This document shows positions 19,478-28,811 of a DNA stretch of 34,711 nt, in pieces (position 1 is the first letter of the stretch; each line of letters opens with the position of its first letter). Source of the DNA: Verrucomicrobiota bacterium (GTDB lineage Bacteria; Verrucomicrobiota; Verrucomicrobiia; Limisphaerales; SXQI01); assembly GCA_008933045.1 (NCBI GenBank), contig WBXJ01000004.1, positions 1 to 34,711 of the forward strand, given 5' to 3'. The notes under the pieces are model-generated. The model was not told the origin of the DNA and made no database searches. It was given only the letters and a program-made list of their open reading frames with translations. The position numbers and the translations under genes are program-made.

Positions 19478-20880
19478 GACTCGCGCGCATCTTTATTTGC
19501 TTCCTGCTGGCCGGCATTTTGATCCGGGCGGATAATATTTTCACGCCTTTGATCGACGCGGCGCGGAACAACGATCTTGCCCAAGTCAAAGCACTTTTGA
19601 AAGCCGGCGCGGATGCGAACGAGACCAACCGTTATGGAATATCGCCTCTTTTGATGGCCTGCCAAAACGGCAACGCCGAGATAATTAAATCGTTGTTAGC
19701 CGTTGGCGCAGACGCGAACACCCATGCACGGAGTTCCGAAACGGTTTTAATGACCGCTGCTCGCACCGGCAATGCCGAGTGCGTTCGAGCACTCCTTGCC
19801 AAAGGGGCCAACGTGAATGCCAAGGAACGTCGGGGGCAAACGGCGATCATGTGGGCCGCCGCCGAAGGGCACGCCAACGTCGTGAAGTCGTTGCTGGAGG
19901 CTGGCGCCGATTTTCAAACTCCACTCGATGGCGGATTCACCCCCTTCTTGTTTGCCATTCGCGAAGGCCGCGCCAACGTCGTCAAACTTCTTCTCCAAGC
20001 TGGCGTCGATGTAAACGAGCCGATACGGGCCAAACGCAAAGTCGGGCGCGGCCCACAGGCTGGAATGACTCCGTTGCTCATGGCGGTTGAAAATGGCTAC
20101 TTCGAAATGGCGATTGATCTGGTCAAAGCGGGTGCCGATCCGAACGACCAACGCGGCGGTTACACAGCTCTGCACAACATCACTTGGGTTCGCAAACCCA
20201 ACCACGGCGAGGATGAAGACGGCGCGCCGCCGCCCGATGGCTCCGGCAACATCGATTCCCTTGCGTTCGTCCGCAAACTCGTCGCCCTAGGCGCCAACGT
20301 GAACGCGCGCATCGCCAAAGGGCACGGTGGCAAAAATCTCCTCAACACCACCGGCGGCACTCCGTTCCTTCTCGCGTCCAAGACTGCGGACATCGCCCTC
20401 TTGAAATTGCTCTACGACTTGGGGGCCGACCCGACGATCACTAATGTGGATGGCGACACACCGCTGATCGCTGCGGCTGGGTTCGGCACACCGACGGCGG
20501 GTGAAGTCGCCGGCGAGGAGCCAGAAGTGTTGGAAGTTCTCGAATGGCTTTTGACAATTGGCGCCGATATCAACGCCGTCGACAAGCATGGCGAAACGGC
20601 CATGCACGGTGCTGCTTACAAGAATTTGCCCAAAGTCGTCCATTTCCTCGCCAACCACGGCGCGAAGGTCGAAGTATGGAACCAAAAAAACAATTGGGGC
20701 TGGACGCCGCTGTTGATTGCTGAAGGGTTTCGTCCGGGAAACTTCAAGCCTTCCTTCGAAACGATTGCCGCGATTCATCAAGCCATGCTTGCCTGCGGTG
20801 TGACGCCGCCGCCACCCACTAGTGCCAAAGGCGTCAATAACAGTGACTTCGTGCCGCCAGAGAAAAAATCCATCCCCTAA
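19474..20880 (+). CDS. Secreted ankyrin-repeat protein (GTG start)
   Basis: N-terminal signal-like MRLARIFICFLLAGILIRADN. Multiple ANK repeats (TPLIDAARNNDLAQVKALLKAGADANETNRYG...). Start overlaps the DUF1552 stop (GTGA). C-terminal tail WNQKNNWGWTPLLIAEGFRPGNFKPSFETIAAIHQAM. Confidence 0.92.
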   Translation: MRLARIFICFLLAGILIRADNIFTPLIDAARNNDLAQVKALLKAGADANETNRYGISPLLMACQNGNAEIIKSLLAVGADANTHARSSETVLMTAARTGNAECVRALLAKGANVNAKERRGQTAIMWAAAEGHANVVKSLLEAGADFQTPLDGGFTPFLFAIREGRANVVKLLLQAGVDVNEPIRAKRKVGRGPQAGMTPLLMAVENGYFEMAIDLVKAGADPNDQRGGYTALHNITWVRKPNHGEDEDGAPPPDGSGNIDSLAFVRKLVALGANVNARIAKGHGGKNLLNTTGGTPFLLASKTADIALLKLLYDLGADPTITNVDGDTPLIAAAGFGTPTAGEVAGEEPEVLEVLEWLLTIGADINAVDKHGETAMHGAAYKNLPKVVHFLANHGAKVEVWNQKNNWGWTPLLIAEGFRPGNFKPSFETIAAIHQAMLACGVTPPPPTSAKGVNNSDFVPPEKKSIP

Positions 20881-20889
20881 CAGTCTTTG

Positions 20890-21579
20890 TCATTCCGCGC
20901 CAAACACGCTTGAGAAAACCGCTTCTTTAATTTTCCAAATCAGCGTCATCGTCATCGCCAAGGGTAGCAGGATCAACACTGCAAATAATCCCAGAACCAA
21001 TGGTTTCGCGAAGGTCAGCGCAAGCATTACACGAATGAGCCAATCGGGTAAGTTTGTGATCTGTAACAGCACCAAATATCCTGCCAGTCCACCAAGAACC
21101 AGAAGTAATAGGATACGATTTAGATTACCGAAAATTCGCGTCTCCGACCGCAGCGTTTCATCGGGGAGCATCGCCGCCAGACGTTGCAGAACGAGGTTCA
21201 GATTGAAAATAAACAGCACACCCGAAACCAATAACATTCCGACGGCGATATTGTAAAAAAGGATGCTGGGTAATTGACCCCACCAGAAACAAAATGGGGA
21301 TAAGCCGATATTGACGACCGCAACCAATTTCGCACGGTCGAGAGCCAGTCGCCACACACGTTCTTGCTGTTGAAAATGACTCAGCAACGCGAGTCCATAA
21401 AAGAGCAATGCCGTGGCACCGACGGGTGCCAAAATAAATAGCGGCTTTGTCCACTCGACCGTCGCAATTTTGACGCAAACAAACAACGCGATGGGTAAAC
21501 CCCAAAAGAGCGCGGATAACCCACGCACCAAACGACCCAAGGAGCGAAGCAGTTCGGTTTTGGGTACGTAATCAGACAT
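20890..21579 (-). CDS. Hypothetical integral membrane protein
   Basis: 229 aa with several long hydrophobic segments. Starts 17 nt after the speA stop on the same strand. Confidence 0.7.
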   Translation of the reverse strand: MSDYVPKTELLRSLGRLVRGLSALFWGLPIALFVCVKIATVEWTKPLFILAPVGATALLFYGLALLSHFQQQERVWRLALDRAKLVAVVNIGLSPFCFWWGQLPSILFYNIAVGMLLVSGVLFIFNLNLVLQRLAAMLPDETLRSETRIFGNLNRILLLLVLGGLAGYLVLLQITNLPDWLIRVMLALTFAKPLVLGLFAVLILLPLAMTMTLIWKIKEAVFSSVFGAE

Positions 21580-21596
21580 GCGGCACAGTGACAGGA

Positions 21597-23534
21597 TCAG
21601 AAGGAAAGGTAAGTGTATTCCTTCAAGCCTCGCTCATACTCATCGAGCAAACGCATCGCCTCGGAGGGCTTTAATCGGTCGCTCTTGATCGCTTCATCCA
21701 TCTGGGCCTTCATCTGTCGCTTGAGTTCGTGCTCGTCATACTGCACTGCAGCCAAGGTCTGCACGATCGTGTTCCCTTCGATGACTTCCTCAATATAATA
21801 GCCTGCGGGTTCATCGGGATCTAGAAACACATGGACCTCGTTGACGCGGCCAAAAAGGTTATGCAGATCGCCCATGATATCCTGATAGGCTCCCATCAGA
21901 AAAAATCCGAGATAATAGGGTTCCGTTCCTTGCGCGTTCGTCTTGAGCGCATGGAGGGGTAACGTGTCATGCACATCGCGTAGCCCCACAAACTTGTTGA
22001 TCTGACCATCGGAGTCGCACGTGATATCAACCAGCGTCCCTTCGTTCGTTGGTGCCTCATCAAGTCGATGAACCGGCATGATCGGGAATAGTTGTCCCAG
22101 TGCCCAGTGATCGAGCAACGATTGAAAAACAGAAAAGTTACAGAGGTATTGATCTCCCAGCAGGTCTCCCAACTTCCGAATCTCAGCGGGAATATAAGCT
22201 TGCCCCTTAAAACTCTCGACGACTTTGCCGCTGATCTCCCAGTAAAGACTCTCGATTTTGGCCTTCTCCGGCAACTCCATCAAGCCAAGGGTAAACATGT
22301 TATGCGCATCCTCCTTACGCTCCAGCGCATCATGAAAGGCCTCCAGCTTATTCAGCTTTGCGAAGTTCTTATTGATGTCCAACAGCTCTCTGACAAGCGC
22401 ATGCTCGTTCTCGCCATAAGTGAGGCCAAGGTCCTCACGGTTTTTTGCAATCGCACCAAAGACTTCAACAATGAGCACGCTGTGATGAGCCACAATCGCC
22501 CGACCACTCTCGCTTACGATGATAGGATGGGGCACCTTTTCCGCGTTGCAGACATCCCCGATGTAATACACCACGTCGTTTGTGTATTCTTGCAGCGAAT
22601 AATTCGTGGAATTATCGAACGCCGATCGGCTTCCATCATAATCCACTCCCAACCCTCCGCCCACATCCATGAACTCGATCAAAAAACCCATCTTATAGAG
22701 CTTGGCGTAAAACCGCGTCGCTTCCTGCACCGCCTTCTTGACGGTCAAAATATCGGGCACTTGCGACCCAATGTGGAAGTGCAGAAGTTTGAAGCAATGG
22801 CTCAAATTGTCTTTGCGCAACATTTCTGCCGCCGCCAAAAGCTCCCCGGTGCTCAATCCGAACTTCGCGTTCTCACCGCCACTCTCGGCCCATTTTCCCG
22901 CACCCTTGCTCAGCAACCGAGCGCGGATACCGATCAACGGTTCCACATTCATTTGCTTGGAGACCGTGAGGATCTGGCGCAACTCCTCAAGCTTCTCGAC
23001 AACCATGATCACTTTGCGCCCGAGCTTGATCCCCATCAACGCCATCCGGATAAACACCACGTCCTTATAACCGTTGCAAATGATCAGATCACCAATCTGT
23101 CGTTGAAGTGCTAGGCCAGCAAACAATTCGGGTTTGCTCCCGACCTCCAACCCAAATTGGAACGGCTTTCCGGCATCAAGAATTTCCTCCACCACCTCGC
23201 GAAGTTGGTTCACCTTGATCGGAAAAACGCCGCGGTATTGGCCTTGGTAATTAAACTCCACGATGGAGTTCCGAAACGCCTGGTTGATCGCCTCGACTCG
23301 ATGGCGCAAAATATCCTGAAAACGGATCAACAGCGGGAAACGCAAACCCCGCGATTTTGCCTCCTCGATCACATCCGTCAGGTCTACAGAAGCCCCCGCC
23401 TCTTGCAGTGGCGTCGCCACGACATGCCCCGCATCGTTGATGTCGAAGTATTTAGCTCCCCATCGGTCGATATTATACAGACCTCGGGCCGCGTTGACAT
23501 CCCACGGTTGGCGACTCTCTTGTGAATTACTCAT
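21597..23534 (-). CDS. speA: Biosynthetic arginine decarboxylase (PLP-dependent, SpeA type)
   Basis: YNIDRWGAKYFDINDAGHV, PLLIRFQDILRHRVEAINQAF, FPIKVNQLREVVEEIL, LHFHIGSQVPD, DVGGGLGVDYDGS, VSESGRAIVAHHSVL, FFLMGAYQDIMGDLHNLFGRVNEVHV. The ORF extends to 23612; MSNSQESRQPWDV at 23534 is the likelier start. Confidence 0.95.
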   Translation of the reverse strand: MSNSQESRQPWDVNAARGLYNIDRWGAKYFDINDAGHVVATPLQEAGASVDLTDVIEEAKSRGLRFPLLIRFQDILRHRVEAINQAFRNSIVEFNYQGQYRGVFPIKVNQLREVVEEILDAGKPFQFGLEVGSKPELFAGLALQRQIGDLIICNGYKDVVFIRMALMGIKLGRKVIMVVEKLEELRQILTVSKQMNVEPLIGIRARLLSKGAGKWAESGGENAKFGLSTGELLAAAEMLRKDNLSHCFKLLHFHIGSQVPDILTVKKAVQEATRFYAKLYKMGFLIEFMDVGGGLGVDYDGSRSAFDNSTNYSLQEYTNDVVYYIGDVCNAEKVPHPIIVSESGRAIVAHHSVLIVEVFGAIAKNREDLGLTYGENEHALVRELLDINKNFAKLNKLEAFHDALERKEDAHNMFTLGLMELPEKAKIESLYWEISGKVVESFKGQAYIPAEIRKLGDLLGDQYLCNFSVFQSLLDHWALGQLFPIMPVHRLDEAPTNEGTLVDITCDSDGQINKFVGLRDVHDTLPLHALKTNAQGTEPYYLGFFLMGAYQDIMGDLHNLFGRVNEVHVFLDPDEPAGYYIEEVIEGNTIVQTLAAVQYDEHELKRQMKAQMDEAIKSDRLKPSEAMRLLDEYERGLKEYTYLSF

Positions 23535-23655
23535 CAATCTTTCAGTGATGATGACTATAGAACCCAAGACAGCGATTTCAATATGGAGTACGTAAAATCT
23601 TTCACGCCCCACAACCGGGGCGACCCCACCTGAAATAGTTGCCGAGCAACCCTTG

Positions 23656-26600
23656 TTATTTCACCTTGCCCGATACGTAATCGTGCATGTTTTTGAGGAG
23701 AGTCTGGTAAGCCTTGTGGTTGTGCGCTGACGCATCGTGACCCAAGCTCATGCAGGCGATTTTTGCTTTCGGGTGAGTGGTCACCCAAACCACGGGCCAA
23801 GTTTCTCCCGCCGCGTTTCGACCCGTGGCGAGCACGGTGATTTTGGCATTCTTGGAACCCCCTTCGTAATGATAGAGTTCATCCGAAAGCTTAAATGTTT
23901 TAGGCACACCCGCCATGATAGGATGATCCGGTTGGACCACCGTCACTTCAAATTCGCCGTATTTGTCGTGTCCTCGCGCCCCTCCGCCCACCAACCCCGC
24001 GTTGTAACTCGGCCAATTGTTCCAACTATACCAAAGTGCCGCATGAACCAGCATCAACCCCTTGCCGGCATCAGCAAACGCGAAGATTCCGTCCCGCGTC
24101 GCCGCATCGGGAAACGGCTTGTTGTTGGAGAGATAAAGCACGTCCAAATCTTTGAGCACCGCGCCCACTTGATCAGTTGCTTCGGTATAATTCGCAGCGA
24201 TGCCCCCAGCCTTCAGCGTTGCGGAATCTACTTCGTTAAACCATTTATTAAAATCATGGCTGCTATTACCACCCACGATCAATGTGCGAGCCGTCACCGA
24301 CAACGCCGCAGGTGCCGCGTCCGCTTTCTGTACCGCTTGATCCCCATTATCGGCAGTAATCGCGACAAATGTCGGCGCGACGAAATTGCTAAAACTCTCC
24401 AGTGTGATCGTTTTTATCGCAGCCTCGCGCTTTAACACTTTCGTGAACCAACGTACCTGGCCCGATTTAACAATGTCCTCCACTCTCTTCGACCCCGGCA
24501 CGTCAAACTCCCCAATGTAATCAGCGAATTCCACGCCGTTCGTGAGTATGATCACCTCGCTCTGACCGTCACCATAGTTCACAGTTACTTTTGCGACCGG
24601 AAGGTTCTCGTGACGATCAGTGCCGCAGCAAGGAAACGCCCAACCGCCAACACCACCCAAGAAATGGAGACGTTTGGCTTTTACCCCATGCCCATCGATC
24701 TCCACCTTTTCCGGAAACGTACGAGCCAATCCTTCGCCACCTTTCAGAACCACCACATTATTTCCATTAGCGGTTTTAGCAGGATTAGCCACTTCGAATG
24801 GAACGCCGCCGGCCTTCATCAAACCGAAACGCTTGAACTGGACGCTCTCACTCGCAGACTCCGACGAAACATAAATCCCACGAGTCGAATTTGCAGTGAA
24901 GGCCTGTCCGAGATCGAGCACACGGAATCGTGAATCTCCTTCGGTCAAATAGGTGAGGATGTCCCGAAGACCAGCAGCCTCCAATGCTTCAAAGCCATCC
25001 GGCATTAACGACCGTCCTGTGTTACGACGATTCTTGATCTTTGCCGTCTTCAACTCCAGATCACCCACAGCCGTGCGGATGAACACGCTTTCCCGATTCT
25101 CGCGCCCCACAATTCCGTCGTAAGTTTCCCCATCGAGAGTATCGAAACTCCACGACAAATAATTGGGTTCCACCACACGATTCGGATCAATGATATGCAC
25201 CAACAATTCTGCCGCACCATGCACGCCCATGCCGGTAAGGTCCGGTGCTAGATCACGTCCATCGCCATTGAATTTGTGGCAAGCTGCGCAATTCTGTGTG
25301 AATAATTCTTTACCTCGCGCACTGTTCCCCGGCTTCTCAACCTCGGGCGTCAGTAGCGCGATCAGCGCATTTTTCTCCTTCATCTCCGGCCCTCGCAAAT
25401 CGTTGATCACCGCAATTGCGCGTTCTGAAACTCCCCTGTTTGCATGGGTCCGAAGCCGTCCAATCGAAACAGGATTCAAGAGCGACAAGGCAATCTTTTT
25501 AGAAGCCAGTGCCTCGACTAAACCTAACGACCACTCGGCCCGTTTGATAAGTTGAGCGAACGCTGCCTCCTGAGCACTTGCAGGTAGTTGCGAAAAAACC
25601 CTGGTAATCGCCGCACCGGCTGCGGGATCGCCACTGTTACCGAGCGCATCAATCACCCGACGTTGTAAATCGGCTGAAGCATTCGAGCCCGCAATGTTGG
25701 CGACTGCTGGCATGATCTTGGCGTTAACCTGACGCACAGCTAGCAGACTAGTAGCCAACTGAGCACGCTGATCATCCGACTGGCTGGCATCATTCACTTG
25801 CGTGATCATTTGCTCCACCAATGTTGCAGTCTGAGCAGCCATCTTGCCGTCCTTATCCCAACGCGAGATCAAGGGCAAGGTAGCAGTAGGGACAGCGGGA
25901 TCCTTCGACGCGAGCAACGCCGCCAATGCTTCCTGAAGCTCGCTAGACCAAGTGGGCACAACGCTGGGTTTCAGGTTCGCGCTCAGGCTTTCTAACGCCA
26001 CAACCTTCAGTGCCTCACCGCCACTCTGCCGAGCCAACGCCACCACAAGCGCACCAGCCTTGCTACTATCCTCAGACGAAGCAATCACGCGGCTCAGTTC
26101 CACTACCGGAATTCGCAGGTAATCGCCCCCAACTTCCATTGCCGTTCGAAGGAATTGCACCGGTGCTTTTTTGTAATAAGCCACCATCGCCGATTGGGAC
26201 CAACTATCCTTGAGGAACTCAAATGTTTCTAACAGATACTTGCGTGCTCCGGCACTTTCATCGGTCTCATACCAACGAGTTTCGCTCATCGCAAACGTCA
26301 TCAATATCTCCAGCCGAGTCCGCTCGTCTGCCGTCCGGATCGCTTCGCCCATACCCATGAGCAACGGCCCCCATGCCTGAAAGTCTTGGCTCAAATCCGC
26401 AGGCAACGCCGTGTGACGCAACATCTGCATTGCGGTACGTTGCAACACAGGGCTGCCGGATTTCCAGAGTGCCGTCAGCATCTCCGAATTCTGGGCCCGA
26501 GCGATCCCCAACGCCGTCCACGCCGCATTCACTCGCGTCAATGTGGAAGCATCACTGCTCAATGCCAATGCCTGAACCGCAGCGACGGTCTCCACCTTAC

Positions 26601-28692
26601 CTTGTTCGATCAGTAGACGCTGCGCGTTCATGCGCACCGTGCCATTAGCGTGGTTCAGGGCTTGCACCAATTCAGCCGACGAAGCTTTGGTGAGATTCGG
26701 AATCACCAACTTCTTGGCATCCTTGTGCTGCACTCGCCAAACACGACCAAAGTAATGGTCGCGATCCGGTCGCACCGCCGCGTTGTTCGGGCCGTGTTTC
26801 GGGCCGCGCGTATCATTGTGGATCGCGGCTTGGTTGTAGAAATCTAAAATGTAGAGTGCTCCATCAGGTCCAATTCGCGTGTGAATCGGCCGGAACCACA
26901 GATCCGTGCTCGCCACAATCTCCGAGTCAGGATACTCACCCGGTCGCGACGCGGTGAACGTGGGGCCCTTGGCCTTGAGCATATCCAAATGCACCAGATT
27001 CAACGTCGGTTCGGTAACCGTGAACGTGTAGTCCCACTTCGCCGGCCAGGCTCCCCCGTTGTAAATACAAGCTCCCGCCGCTGCCGTCCAATTGCCCACC
27101 CAATCGATCTGCACATAAGCCTGCTGATGATACTCTCGTGCAGGAAACGCTTTGTTATGATCCTCGATGTTTTTAAAACTGGTTGCGTTCCCGACCTTCG
27201 CCCGCGTTAAGACCCCTTCCGGCATCACAACGTGGTCAATATGATTCCCGTTGGCTTGAGAGTAAAAAACCTCCCCATCAGGCGCAATATCGACCCCCCA
27301 AGTATTACTTCCCTTCGAAGAGTATTGCTCAATCCCACTTCCATCAGGTCTAAACCGAAACACCCCGTCGTTGATCTTCCCAAAATACTTCGAACCATCA
27401 CCCGATTTGATATCCCCACGGCTATACCCCACCGTCGCATAAATCCATCCATCCATCCCCCATCGCAAATTGCTAATCACCGCATGCGTATCGAACGTGC
27501 CAAAACCCGTATATACCTTCTCGACAGTCTCCGCCTTTCCATCCCCGTTCGTATCCCGCACAAAAAGCACATCCGGCGCCTGAGACACAATCACACCATC
27601 CTTGTAAAACACAAAACTAGTGGCCAACTCCAAGCCCTCATAAAAAACCGTCTTTTTATCCATCACTCCATCCCCCGTCGTGTCTTCCAAAATAGAGATG
27701 CGATCCTTTGCCGGGCGGTTCTTATCGGTCTTCGCGGGATACTCCACTGCTTCCAAAACCCACATCCGACCCGCAGGATCCCAATCCACCGACATCGGCT
27801 TTTGAACCAATGGCTCCGCGGCTGCCAATGAAGTCGTAAACTCCGACCACGTTTTAATTTGCGCCAACGTCGCCTCAGGACGTGAGGGCCCACCCTCCGG
27901 ATAACGAAAACTCTCCAACTCAACCTTCGAACAAAGCGAATTCATCTCCCGTTTACCCGCCCACGCAATCCCTCGCAGCAACATCCCGCGAAAATGCGGC
28001 AACCCGAATGACTTCGTATTATGCCCGGGAATCGAAACAAACGCTCGGTAGTTATCCTTCTCGTAAACCCACATCTGCGGAACAATCTCATACACCGAAG
28101 GCATAATCCGCCCCCCTTTACTATTGCGCTTATCCGGCGCATACGACGCACACAACACCTTCGCCTCAGGCATCATTCGTAGATCATAGTAAATCTCATC
28201 ATCAAAATCCCAATTCGATACCCCCTCCGTCAGCTCATGCTTATAATCCGTGAAATACATCGAAACATCCCCCTCGAACCACTTCGAGAACCCATGCTCC
28301 CACGCTCCCCCAATCACCGTCTTCCACCACTGAGGATCCGTGCCACACACCGAATCATGGATCGCCACCAACCCACCCCCGCGTTTCAAAAACTTCTCCA
28401 AATTCGCCCGATCCTCACCCGCCACCGTACCTGCCTCCGCCGCATACATCACCACCACATCCGTATTCTCCAATTGCGTCCCCGATGGAAAACCCACCTT
28501 CCCATCCACCTTGGCACCGCGCTCGGTCAACAACTTCGTCCAATCCTTCAAAAAGACCGGCCCGTCATGCTGCCCGGCGCCATGCGTTTTCTCTCCCGCC
28601 CGGATAAACACCCGCAGTGGACCCGCGTTTTGCCCCTGCACAGGAGCCATCGCCACAAGAAACGCCAAAAGAAGAAGCAATCGAAATTTCAT
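23656..28692 (-). CDS. Secreted multidomain protein: ThuA - PVC heme-binding dehydrogenase-like propeller - HEAT-like - cytochrome c - beta-sandwich - second ThuA
   Basis: ORF to 28785; probable start at MKFRLLLLLAFLVAMAPVQGQ (28692). N-terminal ThuA (DVVVMYAAEAGTVAGEDRANLEKFLKRGGGLVAIHDS). PVC propeller (PMSVDWDPAGRMWVLEAVEYP...DGVIVSQAPDVLFVRDTNGDGKAETVEKVYTGFG). Helical repeats. Heme motif GKELFTQNCAACHKFNGDGRDLAPDLTGMG. C-terminal ThuA (VHAALWYSWNNWPSYNAGLVGGG...DHPIMAGVPKTFKLSDELYHYEGG). Confidence 0.92.
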   Translation of the reverse strand: MKFRLLLLLAFLVAMAPVQGQNAGPLRVFIRAGEKTHGAGQHDGPVFLKDWTKLLTERGAKVDGKVGFPSGTQLENTDVVVMYAAEAGTVAGEDRANLEKFLKRGGGLVAIHDSVCGTDPQWWKTVIGGAWEHGFSKWFEGDVSMYFTDYKHELTEGVSNWDFDDEIYYDLRMMPEAKVLCASYAPDKRNSKGGRIMPSVYEIVPQMWVYEKDNYRAFVSIPGHNTKSFGLPHFRGMLLRGIAWAGKREMNSLCSKVELESFRYPEGGPSRPEATLAQIKTWSEFTTSLAAAEPLVQKPMSVDWDPAGRMWVLEAVEYPAKTDKNRPAKDRISILEDTTGDGVMDKKTVFYEGLELATSFVFYKDGVIVSQAPDVLFVRDTNGDGKAETVEKVYTGFGTFDTHAVISNLRWGMDGWIYATVGYSRGDIKSGDGSKYFGKINDGVFRFRPDGSGIEQYSSKGSNTWGVDIAPDGEVFYSQANGNHIDHVVMPEGVLTRAKVGNATSFKNIEDHNKAFPAREYHQQAYVQIDWVGNWTAAAGACIYNGGAWPAKWDYTFTVTEPTLNLVHLDMLKAKGPTFTASRPGEYPDSEIVASTDLWFRPIHTRIGPDGALYILDFYNQAAIHNDTRGPKHGPNNAAVRPDRDHYFGRVWRVQHKDAKKLVIPNLTKASSAELVQALNHANGTVRMNAQRLLIEQGKVETVAAVQALALSSDASTLTRVNAAWTALGIARAQNSEMLTALWKSGSPVLQRTAMQMLRHTALPADLSQDFQAWGPLLMGMGEAIRTADERTRLEILMTFAMSETRWYETDESAGARKYLLETFEFLKDSWSQSAMVAYYKKAPVQFLRTAMEVGGDYLRIPVVELSRVIASSEDSSKAGALVVALARQSGGEALKVVALESLSANLKPSVVPTWSSELQEALAALLASKDPAVPTATLPLISRWDKDGKMAAQTATLVEQMITQVNDASQSDDQRAQLATSLLAVRQVNAKIMPAVANIAGSNASADLQRRVIDALGNSGDPAAGAAITRVFSQLPASAQEAAFAQLIKRAEWSLGLVEALASKKIALSLLNPVSIGRLRTHANRGVSERAIAVINDLRGPEMKEKNALIALLTPEVEKPGNSARGKELFTQNCAACHKFNGDGRDLAPDLTGMGVHGAAELLVHIIDPNRVVEPNYLSWSFDTLDGETYDGIVGRENRESVFIRTAVGDLELKTAKIKNRRNTGRSLMPDGFEALEAAGLRDILTYLTEGDSRFRVLDLGQAFTANSTRGIYVSSESASESVQFKRFGLMKAGGVPFEVANPAKTANGNNVVVLKGGEGLARTFPEKVEIDGHGVKAKRLHFLGGVGGWAFPCCGTDRHENLPVAKVTVNYGDGQSEVIILTNGVEFADYIGEFDVPGSKRVEDIVKSGQVRWFTKVLKREAAIKTITLESFSNFVAPTFVAITADNGDQAVQKADAAPAALSVTARTLIVGGNSSHDFNKWFNEVDSATLKAGGIAANYTEATDQVGAVLKDLDVLYLSNNKPFPDAATRDGIFAFADAGKGLMLVHAALWYSWNNWPSYNAGLVGGGARGHDKYGEFEVTVVQPDHPIMAGVPKTFKLSDELYHYEGGSKNAKITVLATGRNAAGETWPVVWVTTHPKAKIACMSLGHDASAHNHKAYQTLLKNMHDYVSGKVK

Positions 28693-28811
28693 ACGATACA
28701 TATTTGTTAACGCCAAAACCCTAATCAACCCAACGGAAGGAAGCAACGTTTCAGTCACGCAAGACTGAACGGCGAGATGAAGCACTTAACCCGAGAAGGA
28801 GTCGAACGAGA

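Noticed and set aside
22092-23114. 340-aa plus-strand ORF
   Set aside because: Lies wholly antisense to speA, which has full family motifs; a shadow ORF.
27232-28710. Long plus-strand ORFs (27232-27831, 28237-28710, 28340-28768) in the giant gene region
   Set aside because: Antisense shadow ORFs caused by the strong C-over-G skew; low-complexity H/R/P/I-rich translations with no family features.
28786-28811. gaaggagtcgaacga resembling a tRNA T-arm, considered as a truncated tRNA/att site
   Set aside because: The adjoining bases are the end of the Mrr coding sequence and no other tRNA arms are present; no match to the tRNA-Gly 3' end.
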